A DNA stretch of 64,000 nt from Todiramphus chloris collaris (lineage: Eukaryota; Chordata; Aves; Coraciiformes; Alcedinidae): NCBI GenBank assembly GCA_025345505.1, contig JANVCC010000152.1:1807318-1871317 (forward strand), in the 5' to 3' direction. The position numbers and the translations under genes were made by a program. The notes under the pieces were generated by a model. That model saw nothing but the letters and a program-made list of their open reading frames with translations, was not told where the DNA came from and searched no databases. Of this stretch, positions 49,956 through 62,217 are shown piece by piece (within the stretch, counting starts at the first letter, position 1; every line of letters begins with the position of its first letter).

Positions 49956-52900
49956 TCGATTTGGTTTTGGTTTTGTTTGGTTTGTGTTGTTTTTTAATGT
50001 ATTTGTTTTTGTATAGTTTTGATTACCTAGGTGTTCAAATTGATTCATGCATCAAGGTATGGGCAGAAGATGAAGCATTACCAAGTATCATCAATTTAGC
50101 AACTTTCCACTGAAGTTATTGTGAATGTCTGAGTGTGCATTCTCTGTCTGCTTCAGCCGCGACTTAAATCACACTAATTTAAACCCTTTCACTGGATCTT
50201 CAGTTGAGTAACCTTGTCATATAACTGTGGTAGGACAAGAGCTAAACCACAAACTCACTTCAGGTATTGAAGATACCAATAGTCCTTAAGTGTTTGTTAC
50301 CCATCATTTGCCAAAGTTATCATCCTTTTAGCTTTTTTAGTGGAAAAAGCTATGTCAGCACTCATCAGTCATGTGTTGGTAATTTTGCTTACAGTATAAA
50401 GGAAACTGCACTGAATTTAGCCACCCAAGTAGAGGAAATGAAATATCAAAGTGTGAGTGAGACAGGATACAAAACCTACTATTAGTGGTTGGATAATTAG
50501 CCAATTTTTATCTAATATTGCCTTAGACAACTATGTTCAAATAGCTAGTATTTAGAATAAATGTTTAAGTCAGTTAAATGAAAAAATAGTTCAGGAATCT
50601 TTGGTCTTGCATTTTTACCGCAATACTAAGTTTGACACTGATTTAACGATAACACATTGGAGATTAAAATGAGAAAAACATTTTAAAAATACACTTTAAA
50701 AAAATTGTATGAGAACATGCCTTTTTAACAACAAGTGAAATCTTCAAGCTTAAAAAAGAACTTCTAAGTATTTTATTATGACGTGCCATAACTCTTGTAA
50801 CCCACTTACAATGATCAGACTGGATGTGAAAGTGTGTATTTGTATTCATTTGTAGTTCTGTAGAGCAAAAACTATTATGGTTAACAGTAACTCTTTTTTA
50901 TTTTTTAAAAAAAAGCAAGCTACTTTCTTCCCATTGAAAATATCTTCTTTCCTGACAGTTAACTGAACAATTCTGAAACCATGTTGATAAAAGCATAGAG
51001 TTTTGAGACTAACTTGCCCAGATTTCTGCTGAATTAGGCTAATTTTCAATTGCATCTTTACTTGTATTACATACCATAACATGCAAAAAAAAAAAAAAAA
51101 AATTAGATTTTATTGCATTTATTTTCCAATATTTCTGACCAAGTTAAAAATTTCCATTGTACTGAGGTTCATGCTTATGATAAAATTAAAATTTTAGTCT
51201 TGGGAGTTAACTACTGCACTTAAACATGATAGCTGTTTGAAAAGACCCTATAATTACAAATATCCTGAAACATTTACTAATTTGAAATTCAACTATGAAA
51301 GCTTTTAAAGATCAAGATCTCTGCCACTGAAATATAATTATTATAAATATTCAAGTGTATGCAGTGCTGCTCAGATCCATGGAAAACAGCCTAAAAACAA
51401 AAAAATCAAAAAAGAAGAATTTCCCAAGCACAGGAAAAGGATAGTGTTTTCTGTAGAAAGATCACATTATAATTTTCTAAAGTTAATTTAAATATTACGT
51501 GTTGTGAGAGGGTGGCTGTGCAGTCTTAATGGACCCTGATTATACATAAGTCCTGAAATATGAAACCGAGTGCTCCATAAATGGACTGTGCAGAACAACT
51601 CAGAAAACTAATGAAGAACATATTTTTCTCCGCTTATAAAAGAAGCAGTGGTTAAGATACTCTGAATGATACAGGAAAGAAAGTTCCAAGCATGATACTG
51701 TAACATTATTATTATTATTATACATTCTAACATAAAACTCTCTGAGAATATTCACCAAACCTTCCAGTTTTCTAAATCACATAAAATCTTTACCTTTAAG
51801 GGGGCAGATTTTTCTATTTCGATTCATGCTTTTCTTTAAATAAATACACTTTGACATTTGGGCACAGGAGAATATGTTTTTTTCTTCATTCTCCCTATTT
51901 TAAAGTCCATTCCATCTATTGTTTGGATGAAAGGTGCAGTGAAAAAACTCACCACAACTGAAGATAGATGGCATGAATAATAAAATCAACGATTTCTTTT
52001 TCATATTGTGTTCTGACCTTTTTGGAAGTAATTTCCTCTGTAAACCCACAGTAAAGTCTCTGTGATCTGTGTGCTTTTTTTTTTTTTTTGCCCCAGAACT
52101 GCTTGCCTATGTATTTAATAACAGTTATTACTGTTATGTTATAGCTTACTTCACTAAGACCAGAATTTTCAGACTTGGGTGCCTACAGTTATGGTACCTT
52201 TTAGATAGCAAAGCCAGATACCCCTCAAAAAAGGACTGATTTTTAAAAGGAATTCCACTTCCTACTGTAATCCATAGGACTGCTGGGGCTGTTTGCTATC
52301 TTGGAAAAACATGACACCTGCATTTAGGTGCTTTGATGTGGATACTACACCTTCACTTCAGACAGATTTCACAGGTGGGGGTTAAATTTCTGCCAGTTCA
52401 GTGGAAAATATCTTAGAACAGAGTCCTACTTTGCATACAAATGTAAAAGTAAACAAATATCTTCAAATTTGTGAAAATCTGTCCATTTATTAACTATAGC
52501 AATGCAAAATATACAGTAAGTACAGTTGAGTAACTTATGCTTTCAGTGGGTTTACTGTCGTAAGAGTATTTGACATATACACGTACTTCACAAAAATAAT
52601 ATCACTGCTGACAAGGTGACATGGGACAAGAAGTGAAAGAACAATGTCCTCACAGAGGGAATTTATATAGACAGGATTGATTTTTCCGGACTTGTACACA
52701 AAATCAGCCTGGTCTCTGTGTGATCAATGACTTCAGCGGTGCAAAGCAAATTCCTTACGGGACTTGTGCTGGTTGACGTACCTGGTCTCAAGAATGAAAA
52801 CAACAGGTCTTTAATGACCAGAATGTCATCAGAATTCATGTTGTTGCTTTTACCTTGCAAGTGTAACTGCTAGCTTGATTTTAAAAATGGTTAAAAAGGA

Positions 52901-55900
52901 TTTTCCTGAGGAGATTTTTCACTGCTTCCAGTTTATCTACTGCAATAACTGCTGAGTATGGCTGAGTGGGTGACCTCCAAAGTGTAGTGTAAACCTCCTT
53001 AAGACAGATAGGCCACTGTCAACACAGGTCCTTTAAAAAATCCCCAGCTACCTTAGAGGGCACTCAGTCCCAGCCTTTAGACCCTCACTTTTGCCATATG
53101 ATGAAATTGCACTTTGGTTTGATCAGTTATCTGTTTTGTATTTTTATGGTAAATAAGTATCATTCCATTTGGGAACTGACGTGCTTGTTGAAATTTGGAA
53201 GAAGCAGGCTAAACACATCAGCTTCATCAGAGAAAGCCCTCTTCTACCATGACAAAATTTAAATCAACTGTATGTGGCTAAGATATAAATAAAGGATTGA
53301 AATCTTGAAGGTGGGGAAAGCTTATGTAAATCACAATTAGAAGTCAATTATTATATATGAAAACGGTAATTAATTAAAGTGATTATAGGTAGGTTGTGGC
53401 CACATTCTTTTAGCAAAAAGATGCCACTCCTGCAATATTTTCCTTTGTAATATTTAGAAATTCACTGTATACTGCACAAAAGAAGAAATCATGTCTCTTT
53501 CTAAATCACCAGTATAACTTCCTGCAATTCCTGTATTATCTCTAGAGGTCTCCTATCTAACCAATGACAGTGCCCATGCCTAGGATTCTAGTACTAATGA
53601 GACATGCCTGAAAAATATGATAGACTATACTTGGTTGAAGACATCTTTCTTTTTTTTTTTTTTTAATGGTGAAAAACCTTTCTGTTTCTGAATGCACAGA
53701 TGAAAAAGTACATCTTCAGAAAAGTGCTATATGTGTTACTATTACACAACCACAAACACACTCCCTTGCACAAACACCATGTTTTCTATTTTTCTATTAT
53801 ATAAAAAAAAAATTTTGCCCTTTCTCCTGTGCCATAATTACCATGGAAACAGGACTGCAAATTAAAATAGAAATAACATGATTTGTTCTCACAATAAAGT
53901 AAAATATACCCCAGAGTTTAACTCAACCAACATCAATTGCCTGGTTTATCTGCATACATCTGATGGTTGAAAATTTAATTTTAGTTTTCTGAGAAAATCT
54001 TGAGGTAGTTCCCTGTTCAGGAACAAAGAACTGACAGTACAGAGAAGAGATAGTCCTAAAATGCCTGCCTGCCTTATGTGTACACACAGTACATGTAGAA
54101 TGTGTACATTTTTTGAAATCTGTGTATGCATTTATTCAGGTAAAAGCTTTTCATTTTGGAAATCGAATGCATGTTTTAGACCTGGAAAACAAGGCTCAAT
54201 GTATCTGTTCCATCAGATCAATTAGAATCATAATTAAAATCGTTTTCAGTAGTGTGGTTGAGATTTCTGTTGTGAGGAAGGTTGGCTTTCCTAGGTTCCT
54301 TTCTCCCAGTTTCAGTTTAACATTGGTCTTCAATGGCTATAAAATAAAAATCCTGCAAATTACCTGCACAGTTCTAGGGTCTCATAGACTTAAAATCTCA
54401 TGAATGAAATTTCACAGTTCCTCATGTACAGGAAGAGTAATTCCTGAGAAAATGTGGAAAAAAAAAAATCTTACTTTTTCTCACTTAAGAAGAGTGAAAG
54501 CACGAGCAAAAATTGCACTGACCAAGTTTTGGTGAATTTATGAGACCTGCAGGTGCGTAATACTCTGTATCTTCATTTGTAAATATTTGTTTCAGCAAAA
54601 CCTTCAACATCATTTGAAACTTAGTAGGAAAACAGCCATACCTGCCACTTTCATATATATGTCTGTATTATGTATATGCGTATATATATATACATACCTA
54701 CATATAATACATATGTTTACATACACGTGAATACTACCTCCAACACTAAACATCATAGTACAAGCAAATTTCAGGCAAGAATGTAGCTACATATTATGGG
54801 ATGCCTTTCTATTTTGTGAAAAAAACTCCACTTTAAATTTGGCAAAGACTGAATGTATGAGTTTGAAATCTTAACCTGTACGGTTTTGGCTCCAATTACT
54901 CACACTTTGATTCACAGAGCTGTTTTACATTAGTGCTATCACTTACAATAAATAACCAAAATATTTAACTTCCTATTAATTTTTACTACACCATACTGTG
55001 ACATATGAGGTTTAAAAAAAAAAAAAAATCTTTTTTTTACTGCAATACCATGATTCTAACATGTTTTAAGGTAATTCAGTGCTTCAATGAATACAGGGAA
55101 ATAAGAAGGAAGTCATCACTACAGTGTTTTCTATGAGTCTGAGTATTTAAAAGTCTCATTTTTCCCTAACAAGGAGTTTATTGTAGTTATGATCTATTCA
55201 GCGCATCTGAAATTGTGTTTCTTGTAAAAATCAGGTCACTCAAGAACACTGAAACTCGACAAGACATTAAAATACATTTAATGAAACTTCCAGCAAATAA
55301 AACTGGAGGGACACAAAGCTTTTCAGCAGGGTTTGTAGTTCAAACTGCTTATTAAGATAACCTCCTGTGGAGCAGTTTACCTCTCATGTTGGTTTTTATA
55401 TCCTTTCCTTGTCTTGTTTTTATTTGGCAGTAAAAATGCATTCTGTCCTGTTTTGCAGAACCTGGAACTAGGAATAACTTGAGGAGCACATAAAAAGTTT
55501 TTTGAAGTTTTTTCATGTGACAAATACTAAAATAATGATCAAACTTTTCTGGGAATTCATTTATTTAAAGATGTAGGAAATTCTTAGAAACATACTAACT
55601 AAGTCTGTTATTTATGTTGGAGGGAGTTCTGAATGAACAGAAACAGAAAAAAACCCCAACTTGGCCCAGTTAGATGCTTCCAAAAAACTTACAAGAAGTT
55701 TCATATATGTGTATCATCTAAATATTACCTCTCTTCCTTTTCTTGCTTCTTTGCATGGGTTTGGCAGCCGTGCTGTAGTTCTCCATAGGTATCCATGCAA
55801 CCCAGTATCAAAGTTTCTCTGTCATTTTGCAGTTTATCAAGACTATCATGTAGTCTTACTTTCTTATGTTCCAGGGCGTGAATGGAAGTTGTGAAATTTC

Positions 55901-58900
55901 CATGTTCTTTCTTAGATAAATCTATATTCTGTTAAAGGTGATAAAACCAGCATCGAATAGTTATTTTTTCCACGATAAATGGATGTTAGTATATTAACAA
56001 GCAAATACAAAACAATGTTCTGTGCTAAAGAAAGACCTAGCTACCGTATATAATCATGCAGCACTTATAGCAAACCAAAAGCACTGCCTCCAGAAAAAAA
56101 AACCAAACACTGTAGATAAATGGAAAAGAAGGGATAACAGCCTCTGTAAGACAATAAAAGAAATTAAAATTTCTCAACAAGCATGCATTCAAAATACTAT
56201 TGTTGTAAATTCATCACTTGCTTTGTAAAATTTATGACTTAAAAGCAACCATACCAGCTATAACTGCCAACTGTATTGCTCCCTCCAGTAACAATTACCA
56301 AAAATAGCAAGAAAAAATATAGAAGTTCATTATTATAGTAGATACAGGGTATGTCTACAGGCACAATTTCATATCCGTGTTGAGGTACAGTCACCTTGAG
56401 AAGCAGTAAAGTAAAGCCACATTAGCACAGTCCTCTCCATCTGTTACTAAACCCTGCTTCTCAGTTGGGTTAGCCCATGTGGTATACAAGTCAAAATACT
56501 GAATGTGTAAGCAATACGTGCACTGAGACCAGGGGCTAAGGAGGCCCATCCACTAGGATATCAAGAGGTGAAGATGGAGATCAGCTCTGGAAGTTGAGTA
56601 GCGAGGATACCCCATTCCTTTTTTGTCCTATCACCTGTTCCATGAAGCCTCTGCTGCACATCTATGCTAGCTAATTTGGAACTACCTCTCTGCAGAATAC
56701 TGCATTGCATTGTGTAAATGTATTTGCAGTAACAGCATGCTGTCATCAACAGAAAATTCTCAAAAAATTTATCAGATTACACACCACAGATTAAAACCCC
56801 ATTTGTTTTAATAAGCTGTGCTTTCATATATCTGTAGATTTACCTTTTTCTTTTGGACTCTAGTAACTCATGAATAGTAAGGATTTGGTTCTTGGTATAC
56901 TGCTAGCACAACCGGGGTCCTGCACCTGAAAGCATGTCTATTCCTTGCATTAACTGGTCTGATGTCATTTCTTCCTATAAACCTTGCCTTGCTTACTTAC
57001 TTTTATGGGAAATTTGTGAGCCAAGCTGGCATAGAAGTGCCAGAAAGTATAAGAAAATGTAATATTTTGTGCAAGGATGGGGGTCAGGGGCTCAGCTATG
57101 TCTCCTAAGTGGAGGGGCAGAACAGAGAAAGGAGAGTCCTAAGTCACCCTACCACTAATAGCAAAAGCAGCAGCACAGTTATAAAGGTGTGAACCTCAAA
57201 ACTGAGCTGGCACAGCTACAGTGCTTTTGAAATCAACAAGTAACCCTGCCTGATGATGCATTGCAGCAGCTTGACTTAGGCATTAGTTTGATGGGTCTGT
57301 GTAGTGTTCTACTGCGCTGTACAAACACAGCCATAAGAATCTCTCCAGTCCCCACTGTCTTAGTACCAAATACCTCACAATCTTTAATGTTTAGATCCTC
57401 ACAGCACAGTAGTAAAACTGGAAAGAATTATAAAGCCCACTAATGCATTGATATGTGTAGTGACCTTGGTGTATCTAGTAACTGGATTTTAATGTTAAAA
57501 TTTAACAAACACATGATATCTGCAAGGAATCTTGTCAGACAGCTCTTCTCAATTCTTCATAAAGAAAATCGCTGTAGAGAAGATCTAGACTTGCATATAC
57601 ACATCCATCTATGTTTCCACAATAATATATTGTATATACACATACATATATCTATAATACTGTATATGTATGTATAGGTAATACATCACTGATAGACATA
57701 TGAGCTGTTTTAAGGGTGGAAGAATGTGACATTCTTTCATGCATTTGTCAGTCTATAATAAGACAACTGACAGACTACAAATCCCCCAAAGATGTATTTA
57801 CAGCAGTATTTACAAGCAACATTCCAGTGTTTTTTCTAGAGATAGATAAAATAACTACAAATGTTCTGTAAGCAGGGGATGTTTAGAAGCTTTCTGTGGA
57901 AGATAGTGTGTATAATATTTATTAGATCTATATAAACTATAGTTCTAAATGATATTATAGCAGTTTTTAAATGAATTAAACTCGTAATATCCCATGTTTG
58001 GAGACAAATACATACTAAACTCTGAAAATAAGCTGGATGGGGGAAAAATGTGTCAGTTTTTTAAACTGTTAATTAAATATCATATGAAAAAAGGGGTAAA
58101 ATAATAAAGGATACATTTTTGTATCTGTGATAATGATGATTGTTAAAAAATACATATTTCCTGAAGTGGCATCACTTACAAAAGATAGTTTCCCAGAAAC
58201 TGCTTACTGTCTAAACAGTTATTGAAAAAAATCTAGCTTACTTTTAGTTTACTACAATTAAAGTAAGAACTATTCCTAGCTATACCCATATTGGTGTGGT
58301 GTGCGAATACTACTTGGTTTTGATTATGTCACACATCTTGTTTTTATTTATTTATGTTACACAAGTCAGAAATGTCTAAATCTGCCATGATCTCAATCTA
58401 CATATACAATAAAAATAAGTAACTGTTCTGCATATTGCATAAATTAATAAAAATTACCGTGCAACTTTTACATTCCTGGTTTCCAACCATCTCTTTTAGA
58501 CGTGTGTTTTCAGATCTGATAACTTTGTATCGGAAATCCAACAACTAGGAAAAGATTAAATTCTTAGTTAAATAAAACAATATTCCTGTTAATTTGAAAT
58601 ACTACTGAGTATAGATCTATGTTAATTTTACAAAACATACATAAAGAATTATGAAAATAACTGTAAAAAAAAATATATATTTTTTAATACAGCAATACTA
58701 AAGCAGAAAGAAGCCTTAAACCATCTATAAAAGAAATACAAATGTAATGCCTCTGATTTTATTTACCTTTCTGAAAGAAGTAATCACTTAGGAAAATGAG
58801 GGAGTTTATATGCAGTTACAAGATACAAACAGGGACAGATTTTTGCAGGCTACTGAAACTGGCTGAAATCCTAGTCATGAAGCCTAGGAACAACATCCAT

Positions 58901-61900
58901 TCTTTTAATGATATGGAAGAGAATGTGGCCTAGTAAAGGGTGCCACCCGGACGAAGTCTCTCATTTTCCCAAACACTAACTTTCCTATTGTCAAAAGGAC
59001 AGTATTACATTAATGAAAATTTTTCAATATTCAGTGACTCTCTCAGAACACCTGGAGGTACCCAGAAACCTCTAAATAAGAATGCTCCTCCGGTTTACAA
59101 AATTAAGAGATGAAGATAATGTATCTCATTTTTAAACTGAAATTTGCCGTTAAAACACTGATATCTTACAGTTTCCAGCTTTAACATGACGAGAATTTTC
59201 TAACCAGATATGTAACATTCTTCAAAAAACTTTAAAATACCTGAAAAAATAGGAAATGTTCTAGATAATCCAATAAACAGTTCTAATGATAAAGCACATA
59301 TAATAACAACAACCTGGAAGTTTTCAAGATCATCTGCATGCTAAAGTGATAACTGCAACTGATGGTCAGAATGAATTGCAATTTAGATGTACAGTTAACA
59401 TTTACTGGCACTTTCTTGTTCCAGTATCAATTTGGTTCCTTTAGTAATATTCTCAGATATTATGGCATGGATGATGAAAAGTACAGCGAGAAAGGTAATG
59501 TCTTTTTTTCACAGACAGCGTTCGCCATTATGAATAACGTGGAGTAAAATGATCTAGGCTGGTTCTGCCTCTTGCATACCTGTTGTTTTGCTAACAATTT
59601 GTCTTTTATCTCTAACTCCATTTTTAACTGTCTTTCCAGAAGACTCGCTTTCTCCATGATAGTTGCTATAGTAATCTCCTTCTGATGAAGCTCTTCTATC
59701 AGGTCAGAGATTTCTGTCTTCATTCTTTCCTGCTCAGAGCAATGGGACTGCTCCTCTTGATAAACATAGTTTCTTATCTGTAGCAAATACGTTTCAAAAA
59801 GAAAAAATGTTGTGCAGTAAATACGATTGCATCACTAGCTACCTATCAGTGACTTTTTTTGTGCTGTTGCTTCCAAGACACCAACTCTTATAACTGAATC
59901 AGACATTTTTGAGATTGTGTAATAAAATGCCTTTATGACTCAGGGAACAGAGCTTTATTTATTTTTACATCTTTTTTTTCAACTCTTCTCTTGTGCTTTC
60001 ATTTGCCTATTTAGTATTGGAAATGAACAAAATACAAGGCATTTAAATTAACATTTAAAAAAAATGTAATAAAAATAATGTTAAGAATTGGAATTTATGG
60101 CATAGAGTATCCAAGGAAATATCCATTCCTTAAACCTAAGTATGATTTATTTATATTGCTGCTGAGTTAATTTAGGTCTAAAATAAGTTTAATGCAGCCT
60201 AAATTAACTTAGAAGCAATATAAATAAATCAATCTAGCGACTCTTTAATGAGGAACTATGTTAGAAATAAAAAGTATATATGGTAAATCATTTTAGGGGA
60301 ATTATTCCTGTCATTATACATAAAATCAAACTTTCATAAAATCAAGCAAATGATGTAAAAAGTCAAAATTTCTACACTGTCTCCTGTGTAGAGTTCTCCA
60401 AAGAATCAACACAAAAATTGCTTTCATAATCTTTCTGCTATAACCAACAATTTAGTACTAACAGATTTTTTATTATGTAAGAAACAAAACTACCAAAACC
60501 AGCATAACAACCTTTGAACCCATTTTAATAATTCCTCACAGTACTGAACACAATCAGTAACAGATGGCCTTTCATTTTTATTTATGCAAACCACACAGAA
60601 ACACTTGAATAGTAAACAAATAGATGTAGATGCAAAGAAAATAAGAGCTAGATTATGACCGTCACACCAAAATTGCTGCATCCAAGTCAGCTGCATACAA
60701 CTGGAGATATTCCTGCTTCCATTGCTACTCAGCAAAAGCACAACATGCCTGAACGAGGACTTCTGAGCGTCCTCTAGTCCCAGAGTGTTTTGGCCTGCCA
60801 AGCCATATGCCATTCCATGCTGCCATGCCACTAGTGCTTGTGATGCATAGTTCAAACGAAAGAGCACTGCCCTAGACTGTTCAGGAGGTGACTGGTTAAG
60901 CTTAGTTTGATTTGTGTACCTGCCATAATGACCTGAATCAGCTGAGCTGTTAGCATATCTTGCCTCTGAGACCACCTACAAACTACTGCTTAACTGCTAT
61001 AGCCTATTAAGTACTCATAGCTGTAGAGAGCTTATTACTTGCCTGGTATAATCTGAATCACAGTGATGCTTAGGCATGGTCTCTTCCATTAGTACCATGA
61101 CGTAGTTAAATCTGTTGCTAGTGCATGGAATCAGAATGTCCATTATACAGCTATCCAACAACCTTCAGATATGCAACCATATACGAAAACTTTTTCAGGT
61201 ATGAAAAATTCACGGTCTTCTAAAACCAGGTCCTGCTCTCTTCTGCATATGCATATACCCAAGGGCAGTATTTTTCTTTCTTCTAAAAATCCTATATTGC
61301 AGTTAAGATCTAGAAATAATAATATGAAATACCTTGTTTAGCACTTCTCCTTGGTGTTCTTGACTTTGTGCCAACAGTAGTAACTCAGTGTTTTTATTTT
61401 CTAGTTGCTCGTTAAGTTGTACACAAGATGACTGATGCCTTTAAATAATAAATAAACAAGACATGAAACAAGCAGAACTTTCAATAACCTTTGCCTTACA
61501 ATGTCCTCACCACAGTTTAAAAAAGCGAAGACCTGCTTGCTGATGAAAAAACAAAACAAAACCAGCTAAAGATTTGGCCTAAGCAAGGTTGGATCTTGGG
61601 AGATTTCTAGAGATTAAGGACAATGCAACTGCATGCAAAATCCTGAAATATCTTGGAGATTGATATTTCATATAATCCCCCATAGCTACAGTAGATTAGA
61701 TAAACCATAAAATGATGAACGGTTTACTCAAAGGAGGTCAGGGAGAATCTGAATTGCACTACTTCCAAAGTGCTTTAATGCTGAGAAAATGAAAGAGGCT
61801 GTAAACATATAAATAGAAATACATGAAATGCATTGATTTGTAAAGATCTAGGCAGCACTGAAGGCTTTTTTTACAGAGCCTTCATCTATTGCCTGCAATC

Positions 61901-62217
61901 TTGTCAAATATAATTGACGATGAAAATGTTTATTCTAAAATTGTTTAGAATATGACGTTTAAATCCAGAGTATCTTTGTAAACAGACTTAATATAAATCA
62001 AATGTAAGAAAAAAAGGTAATAGTTCAGAAGTACTTGTTAATTTAATTTTTTTTTTTTTCAACATACATACTTTGTTTTATTTTCCTGCATATCTTTATA
62101 CTCCCTGATTTTCAAGAATTCTGTATGCAACTGCTGGCATTCCGGTTGCATCCTTCTCCAGAGAGCATCTTGTGACTTCAGCTCATTTCTTATTTCTGAA
62201 AAGCCTGCCTCCATGTT
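43671..62217 (-). CDS. DEUP1: Deuterosome assembly protein 1, 3' half (7 coding exons, spliced)
   Basis: Coiled-coil scaffold of deuterosomes, the structures that mass-produce centrioles in multiciliated cells; paralogue of CEP63. The family is known to bind CEP152, which brings in PLK4. Seven - strand exons (in transcript order 62072-62217, 61333-61438, 59580-59777, 58458-58544, 55729-55928, 49517-49808, 43671-43841) all have AG acceptors and GT donors. Their phases join into 1200 bases: 399 residues and a TAA. The diagnostic stretch is SEQERMKTEISDLIEELHQK in the third exon shown here, and the C-terminal helix contains ELQRH and ends QQKRHS. The N-terminal coiled-coil exons and the start codon lie beyond base 64000. 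Orthology is supported by tail-to-tail synteny with SMCO4. An unusually long linker precedes the last exon. CEP63 is the only alternative, and the core exons fit DEUP1 better. Confidence 0.95.
46562..47225 (+). mobile_element. Solo LTR, ERVL-like, degenerate
   Basis: Layout matches the common avian ERVL LTR. The start is TGCCCTGGTTTGAGCT. The middle has GACAGGACAGGTGACCCTAAACTGACC, then a TATA box (TATAAA, 46903-46908). Next is a T-rich stretch with TTGTATGTATATTTCATTTT, an ATTAAA polyadenylation word near 47174, and a C/T-rich end. No internal gag/pol/env sequence flanks it, so it is a recombined solo LTR. Its 3' border is uncertain and no clear 5-bp target duplication is seen. It is antisense to DEUP1. 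Confidence 0.68.
48263..48513 (+). mobile_element. Solo LTR, alpharetrovirus/ERVK-like
   Basis: About 250 bp beginning TGTCAGG and ending CTCTGCA. It has a clear TATATAAA at 48425-48432 followed only 16 bases later by AATAAA (48448-48453), then a G/T-rich U5 (GGTCGTGTGTGGTGTCC). A very short gap between TATA box and polyadenylation signal is typical of avian alpharetrovirus and related ERVK LTRs. No viral coding sequence or primer-binding site is recognised next to it. The left border and target duplication are unresolved. It is antisense to DEUP1. Confidence 0.58.
49517..49808 (-). CDS. DEUP1: DEUP1 exon encoding a long linker
   Basis: 292 bases. The first base completes an Arg codon split across the preceding intron, and 97 codons follow (residues 247-343 of the visible protein). 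Acceptor TTTCTCATTTAG; donor TCA|GTAAGTA. It starts TFQKKDALEQW, matching the mammalian TFQ- word at the same place, and continues as a Ser/Gly/Pro-rich, probably disordered segment containing CRNCG and SPSPTMGYPLGFGGPFPEKG. It is far longer than the corresponding mammalian region I recall. Confidence 0.92.
49917..49957 (+). repeat. (TTTC)n microsatellite
   Basis: Ten uninterrupted CTTT units, about 41 bases, probably polymorphic. The complementary strand produces a spurious Lys/Glu-rich frame of KERK repeats. Confidence 0.97.
52160..52370. repeat. Possible ancient interspersed repeat
   Basis: Contains GGGTGCCTA and TTTAGGTGC words in inverted relation, with AATCCATAGGACTGC between them. Such words are common in old amniote repeats. 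Too degraded to name. Confidence 0.25.
54650..54715. repeat. AT/TATACA-rich simple repeat
   Basis: Imperfect ATATAT and TACATA run in the DEUP1 intron. A similar stretch lies at 57605-57680. Confidence 0.8.
55729..55928 (-). CDS. DEUP1: DEUP1 coiled-coil exon
   Basis: 200 bases: 66 codons plus two bases (AG) of a split Arg codon, residues 180-245. It starts NIDLSKKEHG and contains SIHALEHKKVRLHDSLDKLQ, which lines up with the mammalian segment holding SINKLQYENERLRNDLAKL. It ends KKQEKEER. Acceptor CTTTAACAG; donor GAGAG|GTAATA. Confidence 0.93.
55929..58457 (-). other. DEUP1: DEUP1 intron, nothing recognised
   Basis: 2.5-kb AT-rich intron without identifiable repeats other than an AT-rich simple stretch (57605-57680). 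Confidence 0.75.
58458..58544 (-). CDS. DEUP1: DEUP1 short coiled-coil exon
   Basis: 87 bases, exactly 29 codons in phase 0 at both ends (residues 151-179). The peptide is LLDFRYKVIRSENTRLKEMV followed by GNQECKSCT. It matches the mammalian word KYKAVRTENTHLKGMMG. Acceptor CTTTTCCTAG; donor CACG|GTAATT. Because it is symmetrical, it could be skipped without breaking the frame. Confidence 0.94.
59580..59777 (-). CDS. DEUP1: DEUP1 core coiled-coil exon
   Basis: 198 bases, 66 codons, phase 0 at both ends (residues 85-150). It contains the most diagnostic DEUP1 stretches, SEQERMKTEISDLIEELHQK and LERQLKMELEIKDKLLAKQQ, which differ at only a few residues from the mammalian protein. Acceptor TTTGCTACAG; donor CAACAG|GTATGC. 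The a/d heptad pattern is continuous, indicating a long parallel coiled coil. Confidence 0.97.
59778..61332 (-). other. DEUP1: DEUP1 intron with inverted repeat
   Basis: 1.55-kb intron. Besides the 33-bp inverted repeat, it holds the longest open frame outside the CpG island (60490-60975, - strand, 161 codons), which resembles no family I know and is probably chance. Confidence 0.7.
60144..60230. repeat. Inverted repeat, 33-bp arms, 21-nt loop
   Basis: Left arm 60144-60176 (GATTTATTTATATTGC...) and right arm 60198-60230 are reverse complements at 31 of 33 positions, separated by 21 bases. Read on the + strand, one of the two differences becomes a G:U wobble, so the fold is a 33-bp hairpin with a single G.A mismatch. 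It lies in the DEUP1 intron between exons 59580-59777 and 61333-61438. A microRNA-like precursor, a MITE or a local palindrome are all possible. Confidence 0.9.
61333..61438 (-). CDS. DEUP1: DEUP1 coiled-coil exon
   Basis: 106 bases: one base completing a Lys codon, then 35 codons (residues 50-84). The peptide includes VQLNEQLENKNTELLLLAQS and ends EVLNK, matching the mammalian ending ELNK before the next exon. The sequence itself diverges from mammals more than its neighbours do, but length and phase agree. Acceptor ATTATTTAAAG; donor AACAAG|GTATTT. Confidence 0.88.
62072..62217 (-). CDS. DEUP1: DEUP1 coiled-coil exon, first visible
   Basis: 146 bases: 48 codons plus two bases of a split Lys codon. 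It starts NMEAGFSEIRNELKSQDALW and contains QQLHTEFLKIREYKDMQENK, closely matching the mammalian AMEAGLSEVKSELQSRD region. Acceptor TTATTTCTTTAG; donor AACAAA|GTATGT. The acceptor and phase 0 start show that a coding exon precedes it, but I found none convincing between 62218 and the window end. Confidence 0.95.

Larger units (their letters stand above)
49809..55728 (-). other. DEUP1: DEUP1 intron with TTTC microsatellite
   Basis: 5.9-kb AT-rich intron. Contents seen are a TTTC microsatellite, homopolymer A tracts (51088-51102) and an ATT run near 51705. The stretch at 52160-52370 has words such as TTCAGACTTGGGTGCCTA, which recall old sauropsid interspersed repeats. No exon-like segment with DEUP1 similarity was found. 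Confidence 0.7.

Noticed and set aside
49809-50048. Lys/Glu-rich frame with KERK repeats
   Set aside because: It is the complement of the TTTC microsatellite.
60490-60975. 161-codon open frame on the - strand
   Set aside because: Longest frame in AT-rich sequence, but it lies wholly in a DEUP1 intron, has no recognisable domain, and one such frame is about what chance predicts in a window this size.
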